From assembly GCF_900232945.1 (NCBI RefSeq), contig NZ_OCTU01000001.1, positions 130,722 to 194,721 of the forward strand: a stretch of DNA of 64,000 nt. The letters run 5' to 3'. Source of the DNA: Urinicoccus timonensis. GTDB taxonomy: Bacteria; Bacillota; Clostridia; Tissierellales; Peptoniphilaceae. The notes beneath the pieces are model-generated. The model searched no databases. It worked only from the letters and a program-made list of their open reading frames with translations, and was not told the origin of the DNA. The first letter of the stretch is position 1, and each line of letters opens with the position of its first letter. The translations under genes and the position numbers were made by a program. Of the stretch, positions 42,263 to 51,977 are shown piece after piece.

Positions 42263-44842
42263 ATGGATAAAAAACTAAAAAAAGATTTTCTAAAGAAAAT
42301 TATACGAAATAGGGACGCTCCTGAAAAGAATCTTGAAAGTAAACTTGTTCATTCAGATGATTATACCAATAAGATTATTAAGACTAAGGATAGGTTCGGA
42401 AATAAAATTTCAGAAAAAGAATCTAAACTTATTCATGAGAATGTATCATCTAAAGAACAAAAACAAAATAAGCTAAAAGATTTTCAGAAGTCTAAAAACA
42501 AGGAAAGAATCAGAAAAGAAGTTTTAGAAAATAAGGATAAGGCTGAAGAAACAAAACAAGCTAATCTTGAAATAAGGACAGATGAAAGCTTTAAACTTGA
42601 TGAAGACTTAGATGTAGACTTCAAAAAGGTAAATTTTGATAGTGAAAACAGTAGAAATATTAATTCTAATAAACTAACAACAGATGATATTTCAGCTAAG
42701 GCTCAACCAATAAGCAATAAGAAGGTATCAAGTAAAAGACAAGTTCTTAAAAATTATGAGGATAAACTTATCCATAGTAAGGATAAATTCCAAGACAAAA
42801 TAAACGAGAAAGAGTCTAAGCGAATCCAGACAAGTGAAGATAAACCTATCGAAGCAAAGAAAAGCAAGAGAGTATATAGAAAAGATAAGCTTGTTAAAGA
42901 TGAAGTAAGTAAGAGCGAAAGTAATACTAATATCGATAAAAAGCAAAAGCAGAAGCTTTATCAAGAAAAGAAGTTTAGGGATAGGGAAAAATTTTCTAAA
43001 GAAATAGATAAAGAGAGTAAGCTAAGCCAAGTTGATACAGAAAAAACTTTTGATAATCCTGAGTTTAAAGACAATAATCAAGAATTTATAAAAGATGAAA
43101 AGGAAACAAGCCTTAAACCTTCAGAACAAAAGAAAGTTAATAAAAAGAAGACTTACTACAAGAGAAAAAATTATGAGAGTGATAAATTCACTCGTAAGAA
43201 AATCGATGACTTAAAAAATGAATCTAAGAAAGTTTCAACGAAAGATTCTAAGAAGGCACAAGATGTTAAAGACTTTATCTCAGATAAAAAGATTGGAGAA
43301 CTTGAAAAGTCTAAAAGCAAGCTAAAGGATAATATTTTAAAGAATAAAACTAAAGGAAGTCTATCTTCTGGGGTTTTATTATCTGGAGCTAAGTCTTCAG
43401 AGCTAGTGAGAGATTATTTAAGTTCAGGGTCTGATAATACTGGTGTAGAATCTGGAGAAAAGGCCGCTAATGTAAGCTCTAAGCTTCAGCATGGAATAAG
43501 GAAGTATAAGATAGACAAAAAGAAAAAGTCCTTAAAAAAGCTATCTAAACTTGATAAGAAAATAAGAAAGAGAAAAAGCAAGTTGGAGTTTAAAAATGGA
43601 TTAGAAGATTTAAAAAAGTCAGATGCCTATATAAAGAAAAATAGATTTAAGAAGTTTTACCAGAGAAAACAAATGAAGAGCATGATAGCTAAAAAGCACG
43701 AAACAAGACTGGTAGATAGAGTTAAAAAAGCTATTTTAAGTTTAGGTAAAGCTTCTAAAGAGCTAATCGTAAGAAAAAGTAAGATGGTTTTATTTGTGGT
43801 AATAGGACTAGGTCTTATGCTATCAATCATGGTTGGTGGCGGAAGTGTTGGGATGAGTGGACTGAGTAACTCAGTGAACTCAGTAATGACAACAACATAT
43901 CTATCACAAGATACAGTTCTAAGTGAAGTTAATCAAGAATTTTCATCAATGGAGTATGACCTACAATCACAAATCGAAAGTGTAAAAACAAGTCATCCTG
44001 GATATGACGAATATATTATAAACAAAGAAGGAGAAATTGGTCATAATACCCATGAGCTTTTATCCTATATAACTTCAAGATGTGGAGAAGTAAAATCAGC
44101 ATCTGAAGTAAAAGGAATTTTAAAAGAACTTTTCGATAAGATGTATAAACTTGATTTTAAAGAAGAAATTGAAATTAGAACAAGAACAGTAGCAAGAACT
44201 AGATATGATAGTCGTGGTAATCCTTATACTAGCTATGAAAAAGAAGAGTACGAATATAAAAAGTTAATTGTAACTTTAAAGAAAAAAGAAATGGATGAAG
44301 TTGTTAGGGAAATATTTAAAGATTATCCAGACAATGTAGTTCATTATGAAGCTCTTCTTGAAGCTAAGGGAAATATGGGAGATGTTTTTGGATCAGGTAA
44401 TGGGGACTTAGGAGAAATAGTAGATAATCCAAACTTTGGAAATCCTGGTCTTGCTTTTGATTCAGCTACTGCCAAAGCCTTATTTAATGAAGCAGAAAAA
44501 CATATAGGCAAAAGATATGTGTTTGGAGCAAGTGGACCATCTAACTTTGACTGCTCAGGATTTGTATGTTGGTCATTTACAAAGTCTGGTGTAAAGAGAA
44601 TGCCAAGAACAACTGCATGGAGAATATACAAAGACTATTGTAATCCAGTAAGTCCAAGTGAAGCTCAACCTGGAGATATTATATTTTTCCACTCAACATA
44701 TAACAGTGGGACACCAATATCTCATGTAGGAATATACGCAGGTAACGGAATGATGATTCACGCAGGAGATCCAATTCAATACACATCAATAAATTCAAAA
44801 TATTGGAAATCACACTTTTATGGTTTTGGAAGACCAAGATAG
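42263..44842 (+). CDS. T4SS cell-wall hydrolase, NlpC/P60 (CD1108-like)
   Basis: 859 residues. The first 500 are lysine/serine-rich, low complexity and probably cytoplasmic. They contain repeated segments (KLVHSDD, KLIHENV, KLIHSKD with following KDRFG/KDKFQ and EKESK). A membrane helix lies at about 512-532 (VLFVVIGLGLMLSIMVGG). An external region follows. The C-terminal NlpC/P60 domain (about 735-858) has catalytic Cys764 in FDCSGF, His in ISHVGIY and a HAGDP end. It opens peptidoglycan for the conjugation channel, as VirB1-like hydrolases do. The unusually long basic intracellular tail is typical of this ICE family. Confidence 0.86.
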   Translation: MDKKLKKDFLKKIIRNRDAPEKNLESKLVHSDDYTNKIIKTKDRFGNKISEKESKLIHENVSSKEQKQNKLKDFQKSKNKERIRKEVLENKDKAEETKQANLEIRTDESFKLDEDLDVDFKKVNFDSENSRNINSNKLTTDDISAKAQPISNKKVSSKRQVLKNYEDKLIHSKDKFQDKINEKESKRIQTSEDKPIEAKKSKRVYRKDKLVKDEVSKSESNTNIDKKQKQKLYQEKKFRDREKFSKEIDKESKLSQVDTEKTFDNPEFKDNNQEFIKDEKETSLKPSEQKKVNKKKTYYKRKNYESDKFTRKKIDDLKNESKKVSTKDSKKAQDVKDFISDKKIGELEKSKSKLKDNILKNKTKGSLSSGVLLSGAKSSELVRDYLSSGSDNTGVESGEKAANVSSKLQHGIRKYKIDKKKKSLKKLSKLDKKIRKRKSKLEFKNGLEDLKKSDAYIKKNRFKKFYQRKQMKSMIAKKHETRLVDRVKKAILSLGKASKELIVRKSKMVLFVVIGLGLMLSIMVGGGSVGMSGLSNSVNSVMTTTYLSQDTVLSEVNQEFSSMEYDLQSQIESVKTSHPGYDEYIINKEGEIGHNTHELLSYITSRCGEVKSASEVKGILKELFDKMYKLDFKEEIEIRTRTVARTRYDSRGNPYTSYEKEEYEYKKLIVTLKKKEMDEVVREIFKDYPDNVVHYEALLEAKGNMGDVFGSGNGDLGEIVDNPNFGNPGLAFDSATAKALFNEAEKHIGKRYVFGASGPSNFDCSGFVCWSFTKSGVKRMPRTTAWRIYKDYCNPVSPSEAQPGDIIFFHSTYNSGTPISHVGIYAGNGMMIHAGDPIQYTSINSKYWKSHFYGFGRPR

Positions 44843-44856
44843 AAGGGAGATATTAT

Positions 44857-45096
44857 GTGAACAGAAAACTTGTAAGTATTAGGAATAAAAAGAAAAAAAT
44901 AGAAGAGAAATTGAAAGATTTAAATGCAAAATACAAGGAAATTTGCGATGAAGAAATACAAGTTGAAAATGAAGAAATAATTGTAACTCTTAGGAGGAAC
45001 AATATTAGCTTGGAAGAATTAATGGAGAAAATCAATGATAGAAAAAGAGAAGAAAAATTAAAAGAAAAGGAGAACATTCATAATGAAGAAATTTAA
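44857..45096 (+). CDS. DUF4315-family small coiled-coil protein
   Basis: 79 residues from GTG 44857, chosen because AGAAGGGAG lies seven bases before it and the previous gene ends at 44842. Pattern: RNKKKKIEEKLKDLNAKY coiled coil, then LRRNNISLEELMEKI. DUF4315 proteins sit between the NlpC/P60 and surface-protein genes in Tn1549-like ICEs, as here. It overlaps the next gene by 14 bases. Function unknown. Confidence 0.78.
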   Translation: MNRKLVSIRNKKKKIEEKLKDLNAKYKEICDEEIQVENEEIIVTLRRNNISLEELMEKINDRKREEKLKEKENIHNEEI

Positions 45097-46666
45097 TACG
45101 AACAGACTAAGAGCCTTTTTTATGGCTCTTTTATTAGTTTTAACATCAACTTCAACTACTAATGTACTAGCTAAAGCTGATGATACAGATGGTAGTAAAA
45201 AAGTGATAGAAAGTTCAATAAGTAATATTAATGATTTAGAAAATCAGATCAAAGACTTAAATGATAAGAAACAAGAAGACCAATCAAAGATAGATGAATT
45301 AAAGGAAAAGTTAGAATCTTGCAAAGATAATGGAGAGAAACTAAAACAAGAAAAAACTAAGCTAGAAGAAGAAATTAGAGATAAAGATAATAAGATTGCT
45401 CAATTAAATAAAGAAATTGAGGATCTTAAAAATTCTAATAATGATGAACTAATAGCAGAAATTACTCTGCTTAAAGATGAATTAAAAAGATTACAAGATG
45501 AAAATGCAAAACTAAAAGAAGATTATTCATCTACAAAATGGGAGTTAGAAGCTGAGAAAGAAAAGACCGATAAAAACGAAAATAAAATCAAAGAAATGCA
45601 AGAAAAGCTTGAGTCTTTAGAAGGGGAACTTGCAAAGAAGACTAAAGAAATTGAAGATAAAGATAATAAAATTAAGGGTTTGGAAAAAGCTCTTGATGAA
45701 AAAGATACTAAGATAAAAGACTTAGAGTCTAAAAAGAAAGAAACAGAAAGTTCTAAGTCAGAATGCTTTAAGAAAATTGAAGAGCTTCAAAAGGCTATTG
45801 ATAGTTTAAAAGAATCTTCTGAAAATACAAAAAAAGAATTAGAAGATAAGATTAAAGGACTAGAAGAAAAACAAAAAGCTTCTGAAGAAGAAATTAAAAA
45901 GCTAAAAGAAGAATTGGATAAGAAAATTGAAGAAGCAAAGAAGTTAATCGAGGAAGCAAATAAAAAATCGAAAGAAGAACTCGAAAAACAATCTAAAGAT
46001 GAAAAAGACAAAAATCTAAACCAAGACTTATCTAAGAAATTAGATGAGCTTCTAAAACTCCAAAAAGAAAACAAAGAGAAGAAAGAAGATAAGAAATCTC
46101 AAGATAAGAAGTGGGACGAACTTTTGAAAGCTGATGACAAGAATATCCTAAATCAATTTGATCTTAACAAGATGAAAGAGCAAGATAAACAATTGGACAA
46201 AAAACAAGTTAAAGATGAAAAAGAATTTGCAGTTTTCCAAGTAGACAAAAACTTTTATAACATTATCAACAAAGATGGTAAGACAACAGTCTATATGGAT
46301 GTAAAGACTTATGTGGATAAAGGAAGAACTATGATTCCAGTAAGATATATTGCTTATACTTTAGGTTTTAATGTTGAGTATGACAACTCTACTCGTGAAG
46401 CTATTTTCTCAAATAAAGAGAATAATATCCTAGCTAAAAAGACATTAAGACTAAATATTGATACTGGTGTCATGAAAGATTCAGATGGAAAAGTCTACAA
46501 TTCAGATGTTAAGCCAGTGATTATAAATGGAAGAATTCATGCATCAATTTCAAACATTGCCAAAGCTTTTGGAGCAAGTCATGGGGATATTAAAGATGGT
46601 AAAAACCAAACAATAGAATGGGACAATGCTAGAAAAGCAGTCTATGTATTTAAAAATGTAAAATAA
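45083..46666 (+). CDS. Secreted coiled-coil protein with copper amine oxidase-like stalk domain
   Basis: 527 residues. Signal peptide 1-31 (hydrophobic ALLLVLTSTSTT core, cut near VLAKA). A long heptad coiled coil covers about 45-330, and a charged stretch follows. The C-terminal stalk domain (about 395-525) shows VDKGRTMIPVRYIAYTLG, VEYDNSTREAIFS and GRIHASISNIAKAFGA, the copper amine oxidase N-terminal-like fold common in clostridial wall proteins. It probably spans the wall as part of the mating apparatus or as an adhesin. The ATG lies inside the previous gene with AAAAGGAG before it. Confidence 0.85.
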   Translation: MKKFNTNRLRAFFMALLLVLTSTSTTNVLAKADDTDGSKKVIESSISNINDLENQIKDLNDKKQEDQSKIDELKEKLESCKDNGEKLKQEKTKLEEEIRDKDNKIAQLNKEIEDLKNSNNDELIAEITLLKDELKRLQDENAKLKEDYSSTKWELEAEKEKTDKNENKIKEMQEKLESLEGELAKKTKEIEDKDNKIKGLEKALDEKDTKIKDLESKKKETESSKSECFKKIEELQKAIDSLKESSENTKKELEDKIKGLEEKQKASEEEIKKLKEELDKKIEEAKKLIEEANKKSKEELEKQSKDEKDKNLNQDLSKKLDELLKLQKENKEKKEDKKSQDKKWDELLKADDKNILNQFDLNKMKEQDKQLDKKQVKDEKEFAVFQVDKNFYNIINKDGKTTVYMDVKTYVDKGRTMIPVRYIAYTLGFNVEYDNSTREAIFSNKENNILAKKTLRLNIDTGVMKDSDGKVYNSDVKPVIINGRIHASISNIAKAFGASHGDIKDGKNQTIEWDNARKAVYVFKNVK

Positions 46667-46680
46667 GAAAGGATAGAAAA

Positions 46681-47544
46681 ATGAATAAGAGCATTAAACG
46701 AGGAGTAGCCATAGCGTTACTCCTTTTTACATTTACAGTACCAGCAACTACATTTGCAATGACAAATGAAGGGCAAATAGAAAGTCAAAACGAATCAATC
46801 TATGAACCACAAAAAGAAGAATTTGAAAAAATGTTGAAAGATGATGTTTTTACACCATCAAAAGAAGAAATCCCTTATCAAGATGTTCCAAGAATACCAG
46901 GAAATACAAGTGAAGCAAATAAGCCTTCAAGTAATATTCCAAAGAAAACATCACTTGTAAAAGGTGGTAATACAAAGGCAGTAAATAATCTTGCGACTGG
47001 GGAAAATAAAGCAAGAGGGTCAGTAATTGAAAATGTAGATAGGAATGGAAAAGATATTACACCTAGTGGTGATACAGAAAAAGATAAAGAAAATCCAGTA
47101 GATGTAAGACAATTTTTAACATTTCAAACCAAAAGTGGAAAAACTATGCACCTAATAGTGGATCACTCATCAAATCAAGATAATGTAAGGCTATTGACAG
47201 AAGTAGGAGAGCAAGACCTACTTAATATGATTGAATCAGAAGATAAAAATACCATAAAGGTTGAAGAGCCTAAGAAAGAAGAAGTAAAAAAAGAAGAACC
47301 TAAGACTGTTCCAGTAAAAGAAGAAAAGAAAAGCGGGATAGGTTCATTTCTTATTGTTGCACTTGTAATTGGAGGAGTTATAGGAGCAGGATATTATTTT
47401 AAGGTAGTTAAATCTAAGGAAGATAAAATGTTGGAAGACTTTGAAGAAGATGATGAGGATTATATTAGTGAGTCAGAAGATGATGACGATGATGAAACTC
47501 ACGAAGAATCTTTAGATGAAGACGATGAACTATTATTATTATAA
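46681..47544 (+). CDS. DUF4366-family surface protein (CD1107-like)
   Basis: 287 residues. Signal peptide about 1-26 (GVAIALLLFTFTVPATTFA). An extracellular region includes the conserved RQFLTFQTKSGKTMHLIVDH segment near 140 (key part FLTFQTKSGK). A membrane helix lies near 223-240 (FLIVALVIGGVIGAGYYF), with a very acidic cytoplasmic end of Asp/Glu. It is 14 bp after the stalk protein gene. DUF4366 proteins close the T4SS gene block in Tn1549-type elements and are probably membrane-bound parts of the apparatus. Confidence 0.83.
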   Translation: MNKSIKRGVAIALLLFTFTVPATTFAMTNEGQIESQNESIYEPQKEEFEKMLKDDVFTPSKEEIPYQDVPRIPGNTSEANKPSSNIPKKTSLVKGGNTKAVNNLATGENKARGSVIENVDRNGKDITPSGDTEKDKENPVDVRQFLTFQTKSGKTMHLIVDHSSNQDNVRLLTEVGEQDLLNMIESEDKNTIKVEEPKKEEVKKEEPKTVPVKEEKKSGIGSFLIVALVIGGVIGAGYYFKVVKSKEDKMLEDFEEDDEDYISESEDDDDDETHEESLDEDDELLLL

Positions 47545-47565
47545 GGATATTAAATTTAAGCACAA

Positions 47566-47606
47566 TTGAACTTTTGTCCCAGATATGATATGATATTTGG
47601 GACAAA
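47566..47606 (+). promoter_or_regulatory. Promoter and 9-bp inverted-repeat operator of the AbiE operon
   Basis: TTGAAC (47566-47571) and TATGAT (47589-47594) are 17 bases apart. TTTGTCCCA (47573-47581) and TGGGACAAA (47598-47606) are perfect inverted repeats framing the -10 box. AbiEi antitoxins repress their own promoters by binding inverted repeats, so this is a likely AbiEi site. Confidence 0.76.
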
Positions 47607-47617
47607 GGAGGATTGTA

Positions 47618-48229
47618 ATGAGTTCATATACAGAAAAAATATCAGATAAAATAAATGATTTTGACTCACATAAAGTATTTTTTGCTAATGACTTTTTAGA
47701 TATTGCTTCTTATGAAACTGCTAGAAAGACATTGAATAGAATGGTTAATGAAGATAAAATTAAGCGTGTCATTGATGGCTTTTATTACAATCCAAGATAC
47801 AGCGAATTAATTGGAGAGTACGAAGCAGTATCAATTCACGAGTTAGCACTTGCCATAGCAAGAAAATACAATTGGAATATTGCACCATATAGTAGCACAG
47901 CCTTAAACTTATTAGGAATTTCAACACAAGTACCAACTCACTACAAATATATATCTAGTGGAAGGTATAAAGAATATAAAATTGGTGATACGGTTTTAGA
48001 ATTTAAAAAAGTAAATCCAGGAGAAATTGCCAATATGTCCCTAAAGACAGCGACAGTTATTCAAGCAATTAAGTCTTTAGGTAAAGAAAATATAACCAAC
48101 GAAGTTATACAAAAGATAAGAGAAAACTTAAGTGAAAAAGAAAGAACAGACTTAATGAATGAGTCAAAATCAGTTCCATCATGGATATATGAAGTAATAA
48201 GAGAAATTTCTGAGGGCAAAAATGAATAA
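47618..48229 (+). CDS. abiEi: AbiEi-type antitoxin/transcriptional regulator (DUF6088-like)
   Basis: About 203 residues from ATG 47618 (AAAGGAGG upstream; the TTG at 47597 lies in the operator). The N-terminal winged-helix part (about 1-60) shows YETARKTLNRMVNEDKIKRVIDGFYYNP. A C-terminal antitoxin domain follows with HYKYISSGRYKEYKIG near 110. It overlaps the toxin gene by eight bases. In type IV toxin-antitoxin systems AbiEi counters the nucleotidyltransferase AbiEii and represses the operon. Likely role here: ICE stability or phage defence. Confidence 0.82.
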   Translation: MSSYTEKISDKINDFDSHKVFFANDFLDIASYETARKTLNRMVNEDKIKRVIDGFYYNPRYSELIGEYEAVSIHELALAIARKYNWNIAPYSSTALNLLGISTQVPTHYKYISSGRYKEYKIGDTVLEFKKVNPGEIANMSLKTATVIQAIKSLGKENITNEVIQKIRENLSEKERTDLMNESKSVPSWIYEVIREISEGKNE

Positions 48230-49205
48230 GTTTTATATAGGAAACAAAGAAGACTTAAGAGTTTTAATAGTCAATACTGCAAGAAAGAAAAATATATCTG
48301 AAGCAGTCATTGAAAAAGATTATTGGGTTACTTTTATCTTAGACTATCTATTTAATGAAAACAAATGGAAGGAATTCTTCACCTTTAAAGGTGGAACATC
48401 ACTTTCAAAGTGTTTTGGACTGATTGAAAGATTTTCTGAAGATATAGATTTAATCTTAGATTGGCGAGTATTAGGATATGAAGAAAAAGAACCATGGATA
48501 GAAAGGTCAAATACCAAGCAAGATAAATTCAACAAAGCAGTTAATGAAAAGACAGAAGAATTTTTAAGAGATGAATTTGTAAAAATTTTAGAAGAAGATT
48601 TAAAGGATTTTGATTTTGAATTTTCAATAGATACAATAGATCCACAAACAATTCTATGTAAATATCCTAAAATCTTTGAATCTAATTATTTGACACAAAA
48701 TATAAGACTTGAAATAGGAAGTCTTGCAGCATGGACACCTGCAATTGATGTTGAAATATTACCAATAATTGGAGAAGCCTATCAAAACGTATTTAAAGAA
48801 AAAACCAATATAAGGACAGTATCAGCAGAGAGAACTTTTTGGGAAAAGGCAACTATACTTCATCATGAAGCGAATAGACCAGAATCTTCTCCTATGCCCC
48901 ACAGATATGCAAGACACTTTTATGACTTATATAAAATAGCAAAATCAGATTATAAAAACAGAGCATTAGAGGATAAAGATTTATTAAAAAAAGTGACTGA
49001 ATTTAAAATGAAATTCTACCCAAGGAAGTGGGCTAGGTATGAAGATGCATTAGTTGGAAGTTTAAAGTTAGTTCCAAGAGAGTACCGATTTTCTGAAATA
49101 GAAAAAGATTATAAGGCTATGGCAGAAATGATTTATGGAGAATATTCAACATTTGAAGAGATTATAAAAGTTCTTAAAGAACTAGAAAAAGAAATTAATA
49201 AGTAA
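48222..49205 (+). CDS. abiEii: AbiEii-type nucleotidyltransferase toxin
   Basis: 327 residues. Nucleotidyltransferase motif FKGGTSLSKCFGLIERFSEDIDLIL (key parts GGTSLSK near 58 and SEDIDL near 72), then EKDYWVT near 27, and a AERTFWEKATILHHEA segment near 206 typical of AbiEii/AbiGii proteins. Catalytic Gly-Gly-Ser/Thr and Asp-x-Asp are present, so the toxin should be active. It is partnered by the overlapping antitoxin gene and followed by two hairpins. Confidence 0.88.
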   Translation: MNKFYIGNKEDLRVLIVNTARKKNISEAVIEKDYWVTFILDYLFNENKWKEFFTFKGGTSLSKCFGLIERFSEDIDLILDWRVLGYEEKEPWIERSNTKQDKFNKAVNEKTEEFLRDEFVKILEEDLKDFDFEFSIDTIDPQTILCKYPKIFESNYLTQNIRLEIGSLAAWTPAIDVEILPIIGEAYQNVFKEKTNIRTVSAERTFWEKATILHHEANRPESSPMPHRYARHFYDLYKIAKSDYKNRALEDKDLLKKVTEFKMKFYPRKWARYEDALVGSLKLVPREYRFSEIEKDYKAMAEMIYGEYSTFEEIIKVLKELEKEINK

Positions 49206-49213
49206 GTAGAATT

Positions 49214-49281
49214 CTCCCGAAAACAAGACAATATTCGGGAGAAATATTTTGAGCGAGAGAGAAATCTTTCGCTCTTTTTTT
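49214..49281 (+). terminator. Two consecutive hairpins between abiEii and topoisomerase gene
   Basis: CTCCCGAA pairs with TTCGGGAG (49214-49241). Then GAGCGA pairs with TCGCTC and seven Ts follow (49250-49281). The second ends about six bases before TGGAGG of the topoisomerase gene. Confidence 0.8.
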
Positions 49282-49297
49282 ATTTATGGAGGTATTA

Positions 49298-51019
49298 ATG
49301 AAGTTAGTAATAGCAGAAAAGCCAAGTGTAGCAGTTACAATTGCAAAAGTAATTGGAGCAAGAACAAGAAAAAACGGATATTATGAGGGGAATGGATACA
49401 TTGTTTCATGGTGTGTAGGTCATTTAATTCAAATGGCAAGTCCAGATAAGATAGACGAAAAATGGAAAAAATGGACAATAGAAAATCTTCCTATAATCCC
49501 AGAAGAATATATTTATGAAGTATCTAAAAGCACTAAAAAACAATATGGAATTTTAAAGAAACTTTTAAACGATAAGAACATCGACACAGTTATAAATGCT
49601 TGTGATGCTGGTAGAGAAGGAGAGCTTATTTTTAGACTTGTATATAATCAAGCTAAATGTAAGAAGAAGATTCAAAGGCTTTGGATATCTTCAATGGAAA
49701 ACAAAGCTATTGAAGATGGCTTTAGAAATCTTAAAGACGGAGAAAACTTTGAAGACTTATATAGATCAGCAAGTGCAAGAGCAATTGCTGATTGGTTAGT
49801 GGGAATGAATTTAAGTAGGCTTTATTCTTGCATTTACAAGGAAACATATTCAGTTGGTAGAGTACAAACACCAACTCTATATTTAATAGCTAAAAGGGAT
49901 AGTGAAATAAATCTATTTAAGAAGCAAAAATATTATACAGTTGATCTATCTTATGGAGGATTGAAACTTGTATCAGATAGGATTGATAGAATTGAAGTTG
50001 CAGAGCAACTATCAAACTTGCTAGAAGATGAAATAGTTATTACAGAGGTAGAAGATAAAGAAATAAGCACAAAACCAGATAAGCCTTATGATCTCACTAC
50101 CTTACAAAGAGAAGCAAATAAATATTTTGGATATTCAGCAAATGACACTTTAAACCTGGCACAAGGTCTGTATGAAAAAAAGCTAATCACATATCCAAGA
50201 ACAGATAGTAGGTATTTAACCGATGATATGGTTAATACTATGAAAGAATTATTAGAAGGACTTGAAGAAGATTTTAAGGTTAATGAGTCAAACTTCAAGT
50301 CTATTTTTAATTCATCTAAGGTTACAGACCACTATGCAATTATTCCTACTATATCAGGTATTGGAAAAGCCAAAGACTTATCTGACAAAGAAAGTAAAAT
50401 CTATAATTTAATTAAGGATAAATTACTTGCTTCATGTTCGGATAACTTAAAGGAATATAGTAGAAAAATCAGATATGAATATGATAAATTTAACTTCAAT
50501 GCAAGTGGCAAGACTATAATCGATGAAGGTTATACCAAGTATCTAAAGGCTTATAGAAAGGAAAAACAAGAAAATGAATTACCAGATATAAAGATTGGAG
50601 ATAAAATTAAGCTAACTTCTAAAAATATATCAGAGAAATTCACCAAAGCTCCAGGTCATTATAATGAAGATACACTTTTAAAAGCTATGGAAAATGCAGG
50701 AGTAGAATCCTTGGATAAAGACATAGAAGTGGAGAGAAAAGGCTTAGGTACACCAGCTACAAGAGCAGGGATTATTGAAAATCTTATCCATAAGGATCTC
50801 ATAAGAAGAGATAAGAAAAATCTACTTGTAACAGAAAAAGGCAATAGGCTTGTATCGATTGTAGAGGATAAGTTTAAATCAGCTGAAACAACTTCTGAAT
50901 GGGAAATGAAATTTGCAAAGATTAGCTCTGGAGAAGTAGATAAAGAAGACTTTTTAAGAGAAATAGAAGATAGTATAAGGGAGCTTGTAGATAGGTACAA
51001 GAATAATCTAAATGAATAA
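49298..51019 (+). CDS. topB: DNA topoisomerase III
   Basis: 573 residues from ATG 49298 (GGAGG upstream). The Toprim domain starts KLVIAEKPSVA and has CDAGREGE near 103. The topoisomerase IA core has SVGRVQTPTLYL near 186 and catalytic Tyr299 in ITYPRTDSRYL, with LGTPATRAGIIENL near 487. It relaxes or decatenates DNA during ICE replication or transfer, and a topoisomerase III is standard in Tn1549-like ICEs. It overlaps the methyltransferase gene by eight bases. Confidence 0.92.
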   Translation: MKLVIAEKPSVAVTIAKVIGARTRKNGYYEGNGYIVSWCVGHLIQMASPDKIDEKWKKWTIENLPIIPEEYIYEVSKSTKKQYGILKKLLNDKNIDTVINACDAGREGELIFRLVYNQAKCKKKIQRLWISSMENKAIEDGFRNLKDGENFEDLYRSASARAIADWLVGMNLSRLYSCIYKETYSVGRVQTPTLYLIAKRDSEINLFKKQKYYTVDLSYGGLKLVSDRIDRIEVAEQLSNLLEDEIVITEVEDKEISTKPDKPYDLTTLQREANKYFGYSANDTLNLAQGLYEKKLITYPRTDSRYLTDDMVNTMKELLEGLEEDFKVNESNFKSIFNSSKVTDHYAIIPTISGIGKAKDLSDKESKIYNLIKDKLLASCSDNLKEYSRKIRYEYDKFNFNASGKTIIDEGYTKYLKAYRKEKQENELPDIKIGDKIKLTSKNISEKFTKAPGHYNEDTLLKAMENAGVESLDKDIEVERKGLGTPATRAGIIENLIHKDLIRRDKKNLLVTEKGNRLVSIVEDKFKSAETTSEWEMKFAKISSGEVDKEDFLREIEDSIRELVDRYKNNLNE

Positions 51020-51977
51020 GGTAAAAATATTAGAGCTTTTCGGTGGCATAGGTGCTATTAGAAAAGCTTTTATTAATTTAAAGATACCTTATGAAGTAGT
51101 TGATTATGTAGAAATAGATAAGGCTTGTGTTAAATCATACAACGCACTTTATGGAGAAGATTATAAGCCAAAATCAGTAGTAGGATATAAAGCTCATAAT
51201 GAGAAGATAGATTTAATCATGCATGGAAGTCCATGCCAAGACTTTTCAAGAATAGGAAAAAAGCAGGGAGGAGTTAAGAATTCAGGAACTAGATCAAGCT
51301 TACTATTTGAAACAATTAGAATAATTAAAGAAATGAAAGAAAAACCTAAATGGATAATTTGGGAAAATGTAAAGGGAGTCCTTGATAGAAATATGAGGGA
51401 CTCCTTTTTTATTTATCTAAAAGAGTTAGAGAGCCTAGGATATGAAAGCAAGTATGAAATCTTAAATGCAATGGACTTTGGGATACCTCAAAAAAGAGAA
51501 AGGATATTTGTTGTTTCATGTCTTGGAGCAAATAACTTTTCTTTTAATAAATTGGAGAAGAAAGAAACAAGACCACTAAGTGATTTTTTAGAAAAGAATG
51601 TAAGTGAACTTTATACAATGACCCAACCTTATATGCTGAAATTTTTAAATAAAGGCATAAATAACAGTTTTAGAGGGCGACTCAAAGTGATTAAAGATTT
51701 TTCTTATACTATTTCTACAAAACAAATGAGAGTACCTAATTCTGGAATAATAGATATTGGAAATGGTCAGTATAGGTATTTAACAGAAAGAGAATGTTTA
51801 AGACTCATGGGTTTTGATGACTGTGATATTGATAAGCTAGAGGAAGTACATCCAAGAAGAAAAAATTGCACCTCAAGTAAACTATATAAGCAGGCCGGCA
51901 ATTCTATTGTGGTTGATGTTTTAATAGCTATTATAAAAGAAATTCATAGAATGGAGGTAGGAAATGCAAGTAAATGA
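51012..51977 (+). CDS. C5 cytosine DNA methyltransferase
   Basis: 321 residues with the standard order of motifs: [14 protein letters not shown] (I), [11 protein letters not shown] with catalytic Cys75 (IV), WENVKG (VI), QKRERIFVV (VIII) and [10 protein letters not shown] (X). No restriction endonuclease is next to it, so it is an orphan methylase. It probably protects the transferred ICE from recipient restriction. It overlaps topB by eight bases and the giant helicase gene by 14 bases, so it is part of the same operon. Confidence 0.9.
   Translation: MNKVKILELFGGIGAIRKAFINLKIPYEVVDYVEIDKACVKSYNALYGEDYKPKSVVGYKAHNEKIDLIMHGSPCQDFSRIGKKQGGVKNSGTRSSLLFETIRIIKEMKEKPKWIIWENVKGVLDRNMRDSFFIYLKELESLGYESKYEILNAMDFGIPQKRERIFVVSCLGANNFSFNKLEKKETRPLSDFLEKNVSELYTMTQPYMLKFLNKGINNSFRGRLKVIKDFSYTISTKQMRVPNSGIIDIGNGQYRYLTERECLRLMGFDDCDIDKLEEVHPRRKNCTSSKLYKQAGNSIVVDVLIAIIKEIHRMEVGNASK

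Noticed and set aside
49596..49799. 67-codon plus-strand frame inside topB
   Set aside because: Conserved topoisomerase coding on the overlapping frame, no ribosome site, and no recognisable family, unlike the TnpV-like case.
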